Below, piece after piece: positions 59,001 to 64,000 of a stretch of 64,000 bases of DNA. The stretch's first letter is position 1, and each line of letters opens with the position of its first letter. Source of the DNA: Perilla frutescens (lineage: Eukaryota > Streptophyta > Magnoliopsida > Lamiales > Lamiaceae); the NCBI GenBank assembly GCA_026008535.1, contig BRKX01000014.1, forward strand, positions 49,525,006 through 49,589,005. The letters are read 5' to 3'. Below the pieces are notes generated by a model. It made no database searches and had not been told where the DNA came from. It saw only the letters and a list, made by a program, of their open reading frames with translations. The translations under genes and the position numbers were made by a program.

Positions 59001-60716
59001 TTCCCAACATGAATATAACAGCAAAGTGTTGAGATTTCTTAGTGACTGTATTGCGTGTGGCATTGATGTCAATGCTGAGTTATATTGAATGCACAACACC
59101 TGGAGATCTCTAATCGCTTCAAGAAAGCTACTGTCCTGCAATTTGAATTCTCCCTCAATATCTGAAACACCACCCAAGAAGAGAAGACGTAAGTTTGTAG
59201 GAACCTTGGTTCTTCCCCCGAAAACTATCTGAAAGGAAGAAATCCAAGTGCAATCATTATGACCAATATATCCTTCCTGTTTAGCAATGAATATGCAAAC
59301 ATCACGAATAACATCATGCATTCTGACATAATCTTCATTACAGCCATCTAACAGCAAAGACCGACTTTTAAGCATCTTAATCAATGCGCACGTCCTATTC
59401 CTTGCTTCTTCCATGCCTCCATCAAATATACCTAACCCCATACAGAAATGAGTCAAGTCCCCTAGAGGAATATCAGCATCTTCACGAAACAAACAACAAA
59501 GCAAGAATACGTATTTGGCTTCCGCAGAGTCCAACTTATCGTAACTTACTTTTAGGGGATTATAAACTTCTTTAATAAAATCTTGGATATTAGTTGGATT
59601 AGCTTTTCGCAATTGCCGTAGTGTATCTTTCCAAATACCCTTGTTCTTCTCATCTTTTAGCGCCGCACCAACAGTTGTAAGGGCGATCGGCAATCCTCTA
59701 CACTCTTCCACCACTTGTTTTGCTATAGAATTCAATCCAGTATCATCCACACATGTGCCGACTCTTCGTCTAAAGAGAAACCATGCGTCTTCTTCAGACA
59801 AGACTTCCATTCCAAAAACCTTTTGAACATCCATTGCATTCAAAACATCACTATTTCGGGATGTTAGAAGAATTGTGCACCCTTTGCCACCACGAGGTAT
59901 TCCTAATTCCTCTACCACGAGCGTTTCCAAAACATCATCCAAGACTAGCAGAATTCTCTTTGTGGCTTCAGTTAGTCTTGCATGTAACGTCTGTACTCTA
60001 TTAGCCATCGAAGCTTCCTCTTTGAGATCCTTCAAACCCAATGGTCCACCTATCTCAACCTGAATTTTGAACTTGTCTACTGGTTGGCTGACCACTGCCA
60101 TCACAACTTCTTCAAATACATGCTCCTTCAATGCCCTGTTCATGAGTTTTTTGGCCATGGTAGTCTTTCCTAGACCTCCCATCCCACATATCCCTATCAT
60201 ATTCACATCTCCATCTCTCAAACTTGTCATGATGTCTTCTTCAATTTGTTTTCTAGACTCGAATTCATATGTCGTTCCTAATGGAACTGTTGCCGTTGCT
60301 GCTGGAGGTCCTGGTTGGGATATGGCGTTAAACTTGCATCGGCCTCGAAGCTCTTTGATACGATTAGTTGTTTTCTTAGCTCTCTTGCTAAGAGAAAAAC
60401 GAGCACTAAGCTTGAAACAACCACTTTCTACATTTGGAACTTCGACCAAAATTGTATTCTTTAGGTCTTTGATGTCGTTAGAGTTTGTTAACCACGCCTC
60501 AACCTCACGGGCAATGATTTGTACATTATCTCTTGCTCTATCAACTTGCCCCTGCAGATCTCCTGCTGCATTTTCTAGCTCTTCAGCTTCATGTTTGAGA
60601 TCATTGATATTGGAAGTGAAGCAACAGAGATAATTGAATTGGCGTTTGATTGATGCACCAAACCACTTCACTACTTCTATAGCTGGTCCAACAAAACTTA
60701 CCGCAATTTCTGCCAT
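56086..60716 (-). CDS. NLR-C: CC-NB-ARC-LRR immune receptor, near-identical copy of NLR-A
   Basis: Exons inferred at 60716-57855, 57198-56731 and 56643-56086, same splice sites as NLR-A. Differences from NLR-A seen in the coding sequence: I143T just before the NB-ARC, G411R in the RNBS-D-like CCLFGED segment, V657A in the LRR, one Arg to Cys in exon 2, and Ala to Thr and Gln to Lys in exon 3. I saw no silent change. Shares the kinase-2 leucine, the missing LRR and the 33-bp exon 3 duplication. The 3' flank is replaced beyond 55712, so any exon or UTR downstream of exon 3 differs from NLR-A. Frames are intact. Could be a true tandem paralogue or, less likely, an unresolved haplotype in the assembly. 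Confidence 0.92.
60164..60185 (-). promoter_or_regulatory. Possible miR482/2118 target site in the NLR-C P-loop
   Basis: Third identical copy of the 22-base P-loop site; same basis as for NLR-A. Confidence 0.5.
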
Positions 60717-61352
60717 TTCCTACAAGTTTTTTTTTTGTTTCAAATTAATGTGTTAAACAGCTCCGGAAAAGGCGATATATATATATACACAGAGAAAGTG
60801 TTAAAAAATTTCTACCAAACAGAAGTATATTAAACATTTATTCCATATAATAAGCCAAGAAAACAAGTCCCCTATACACACACACATATATATAGGGATG
60901 AATTAGCATGTGAACATAGGCATTACACGTACATTGTGGATATGACTCAAATCTATTAATTTGTTAAGATCAATGGTCATATTAGTTTGGATGAAATTAA
61001 GGAAAATGCTATTATTTTAATTGTAGATGCATTTAAGATCAAATATATCAAATCATCATTTTTGTTTTCTACGAGTATCTTCAATATGGAAAAAAAAACA
61101 TTAAGAAATAATAAATTAAGTATTTTGAAATAAAAAAACAACATAACAATATATTATGTTACTCCTCTCCAAATTAAATTAGAAGCATCGTAGATGTAAA
61201 AAAAGCATTATGAAATCACAATTAAGCATAATAAAACGTAAAAATAACAAAACTAAAATAACTATAAAAGAGAAATTAAAATAAAATTGATCCTAACCAT
61301 ACATTTAACAAATCTAATGGATAAGATTTATTCACATATTACACACTAGGCT
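60717..61352 (-). promoter_or_regulatory. Upstream region of NLR-C
   Basis: Second copy of the NLR-A upstream region with a few substitutions (for example near 60850, 61040 and 61198). The possible TATA tract at about 60779 is kept. Confidence 0.4.
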
Positions 61353-63983
61353 TGTAACATCCCGTATTTTTGGATTATAGTTAAAAGTTTTATAAATTTA
61401 GTTAGAAGGCTACAAAAAAATTATTGGAGCTAAAATAAAGTAAAATAGATAAAAAAAAAACGCGACTTTAGGCATTATTTAAGATTGAAAAAAATTATAT
61501 TTGAAATATTTTTGACGCGTGGTCAATAATGATTTTTGTGGAAATAGAATGACCTGAGAATTTCAATGATACTTTTAAAATTTTAATTAGAGGTCAAACG
61601 AATTCCTGATAATATTTTTGGTAAAATAAATAGTAATTTTTTATTTAATTTAAAAAGGAACCTTTTCTCGTTTTATTATCAAATGATATTTTCGACATTT
61701 TGAATTGATTTAATAAGAAATAACCCAAGGAACCTCCCGGTATTTTTAAATTTATAATGCGAAATCAATTGAACTTCCGGTGAAATAAAGTAATTTTTAA
61801 TCGAGTCCAAAAAAAACATTTTATCAATATTTTATATCCGAATATTTTATTCTAAAATATCCTAAAATTTCTAGATAACTATTTCCGTTGATCCTAATCA
61901 CCAGCCCCCAATTCATTTCTCCCCTCGTTAATCTTATCACTAGCCCCCCCATTCATTTTCTCCCCATCTTATCCATCATAGACGAGGGAGAGAGAGATTG
62001 TAAAGAAAACAAAAAAGAAAGAAAAGAAAGAAAGAAAAGAGAAGAGAAATGAGTGCCGAGAGGGAGAGATAGACGAGAGGAGATTAGAGAGGGCCGAGAG
62101 AGAGTTGAGAGTGAGAGAGAGAGGTCCGAAGGAGAGACAAGGGTGGGCTGCTGCCACCACCTCCGACCTGCTGCCGCCTTCCCACCGCCGTGCCGCCGCC
62201 GGAGCTGCACCAGTCGCCGGAAAATGAAGATAGCACAGCCACGTTGCGCGGCTATCGTATCGGTTCATTTCTCGTCCTTTTTAGCCTAAATTTTAATATG
62301 TCGTGTATCTTTATGTGCTCTACGTTTCGTCTTTTGATCTCGTTCCCGTCCGACGGCCGAAAACCGGCGAAATCACCGGAAAACAGAAAATACAAACGTT
62401 GCCGAATTGCTGCTGTAATTCTCGAATTCAGGCCCTTTCGGGCCCTCAAATCAAAAAAGTTTATTCAAGAAAGTTGCTCGAAATAATATATCCTATATGC
62501 CCGTCGAATTTCGTAATTTTTGGACGAGTTTTGAAAAATATCGATTATTTAATTTATACAGTTATTTTTGTACCGGAAACATGTGTTATCGAAAAATTCT
62601 AAAACTCTCAAACTATAGTCTTGGCATATATATAGGATGGTCCTTGAATATTTTCGTAATTTTTGAACGGTTAAAAAGTGTCGTGGCACAAATCTGATGA
62701 AAATCGATTAAAATGGCAAGTTTTGAAAAGAGACCTCTGTCAAATCGGTTGGTCCCAATAAATCAAGAATAATATTTTAGAATTTATTTCCTTCTGCGTT
62801 AAATGTACACGAGGTCTCTAGAGTCGCGTAGTATATTTTTGAAAAGAATAAAATTTAAATAATAGCTCGAATTATAGTATATTAATTCCCGAAAATATAG
62901 CGATTATTCTGAGTCGAATATCGACCCTTGTAGGACCTACAGAGCCTGCTAGGATTAATGAAACCATTTTTGAAGTTATTGTGCCACCATGTGCTCGTCA
63001 TCCAGGTGGGCTATATTTTTTTCTCAAATTATGTTCAGCTAATAAGCTCAATTATTTATTAACTGTGAAACATGAATATCTGTATCAAAATGATTTAGCT
63101 CACTGTTCGTGTTCGTCAGTATCCTACGAAAACATTGAGTGCTTAACTAGACTCGAGTTCGGATCCTTAAAGCTTTGGGACCGTATATACTATCCTTTAC
63201 TAGACAGCTGGGCTGGAAGACGTGTATATAAGTTAAGACACTGTAGGAAGGGACAGTTGAGATAGAGCGTGCAAGTAAGGTTAAAAGAAGCTTTGTATAC
63301 ATGGAATGCTTTTGGGATTTGAAACCTTTCCATTGTTATACTTGTGTGGATACGATATTCATATTTATAAAATGATTGTGAACTATTTATCAAAATTGCC
63401 CACTGGGTATGCTAGTACTCAGCCCAAATCTTTTCTAAATATTTTCAGGTTGAGAGGCAGGCTGGAAGATGACGGAGCTGAGGCGAGGGCTTACTTGTTC
63501 TTATATGCTTGCTCTTTTTGTGTTGTTCAGAAATCTTAGATACTCTATATCAAATAAGTGCTTGCAAACAAATTTTACTTGAATTATGCTCCGCGCTTGT
63601 TCCGTTCACTCTGATACAGCTTGTCTTCAATTGTTTGAAGCATGTTATGATTTCAGCATTATGCTATGATGTTCCTTTACAGTTATTTGGTGGGATAAGT
63701 TCCCTTTGATGATTGGTAATTTATTCAGGTTCTTTCTAAATGCCTTAGAGTGTGATTTAATTCCAGTTACAGAGGTTATGCTGCCCAAATGTTTGGGGCA
63801 CTAACCTTATTACTTCTGAACACTCTCGTGGGTAATTCTATTTCAGTTACAAAGGTTATGTTGCCCAAATGTTTGGGGCACTAACCCTATTTTTATAATT
63901 ATCTTTATGCAACAACCCCTTCCCCCTTCCCCCAGTGACGCGCCGGTCCCTTGTCACGATTCTCCCGGGATTGGGGCGTTACA
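61353..63983 (+). mobile_element. Solo gypsy-type LTR (copy 2)
   Basis: Copy of 31204-33835, one base shorter (a T lost near 62532), with the same AGGCT flanks at 61348-61352 and 63984-63988. It arrived with the duplication, not by a new insertion. Confidence 0.92.
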
Positions 63984-64000
63984 AGGCTAATGTTCACAAA

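Larger units (their letters stand above)
55712..64000. repeat. Copy 2 of the large direct duplication (runs off the window)
   Basis: Matches 25563-33851 with about 15 substitutions and one indel by eye, and still matches at the last base. Includes NLR-C, its upstream region and the solo LTR with the same AGGCT target duplication, so the LTR event came before the duplication. Simplest reading: start of the second unit of a head-to-tail duplication with period 30,149 bp. Confidence 0.9.

Overview
This is a plant nuclear window, almost certainly from a dicot. It holds CC-NBS-LRR immune receptor genes with introns, Ty3/gypsy and Ty1/copia retrotransposons primed by initiator-tRNA-Met sites, Stowaway-type MITEs, a MULE transposase relic and fragments of plant U6 snRNA. 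I cannot name the species. No intact single-copy housekeeping gene is present. The window is an NLR resistance-gene cluster embedded in nested transposons.

Layout. 1-2545: a dead Mutator-like transposase between two arrays of the core TCGAGG that run in opposite orientations. 2546-9254: AT-rich DNA with several MITEs, plus a xylanase-inhibitor/EDGP-type gene (4236-5548, minus strand) broken by one frameshift and one stop. Two 0.56-kb repeats packed with W-boxes (TTGACY) lie upstream of it. 9255-24275: an orphan NLR 3' end abutted by a copia element, which is itself split by a very young gypsy chromovirus (13149-22783; two 2311-bp LTRs, 5-bp target duplication) that lacks the integrase core. 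25937-30567: NLR-A, minus strand, with a solo LTR 0.64 kb upstream of its start. 33836-39105: AT-rich repeats and three U6 snRNA 3'-end fragments. 39106-40862: a second orphan NLR 3' end. 41114-49042: a 3'-truncated copia element whose 5' LTR is interrupted by a reverse-orientation solo gypsy LTR. 49892-54888: NLR-B, minus strand. 55712-64000: a near-identical second copy of 25563-33851, carrying NLR-C and a second copy of the solo LTR.

How the parts fit. The constant offset of about 30,149 bp, and the fact that copy 2 begins directly where the NLR-B upstream flank ends, fit a recent head-to-tail tandem duplication of a ~30-kb unit (NLR-A + NLR-B). The second unit runs out of the window. The three NLRs share a three-exon core: one large CC-NB-ARC-LRR exon followed by two related LRR exons, all joined in phase 0. 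The closest general match is the RPS2/RPS5/RGC2-like class of CC-NBS-LRR proteins. NLR-B keeps an LRR and a kinase-2 tryptophan that NLR-A and NLR-C lack. All three keep a P-loop sequence resembling a miR482/2118 target. I found no prokaryote-style or wholly unknown system. The most interesting points are the ongoing NLR duplication, the W-box repeats, the U6 relic cluster, the inverted TCGAGG arrays around the MULE, and an extra gag-like ORF in the gypsy element.
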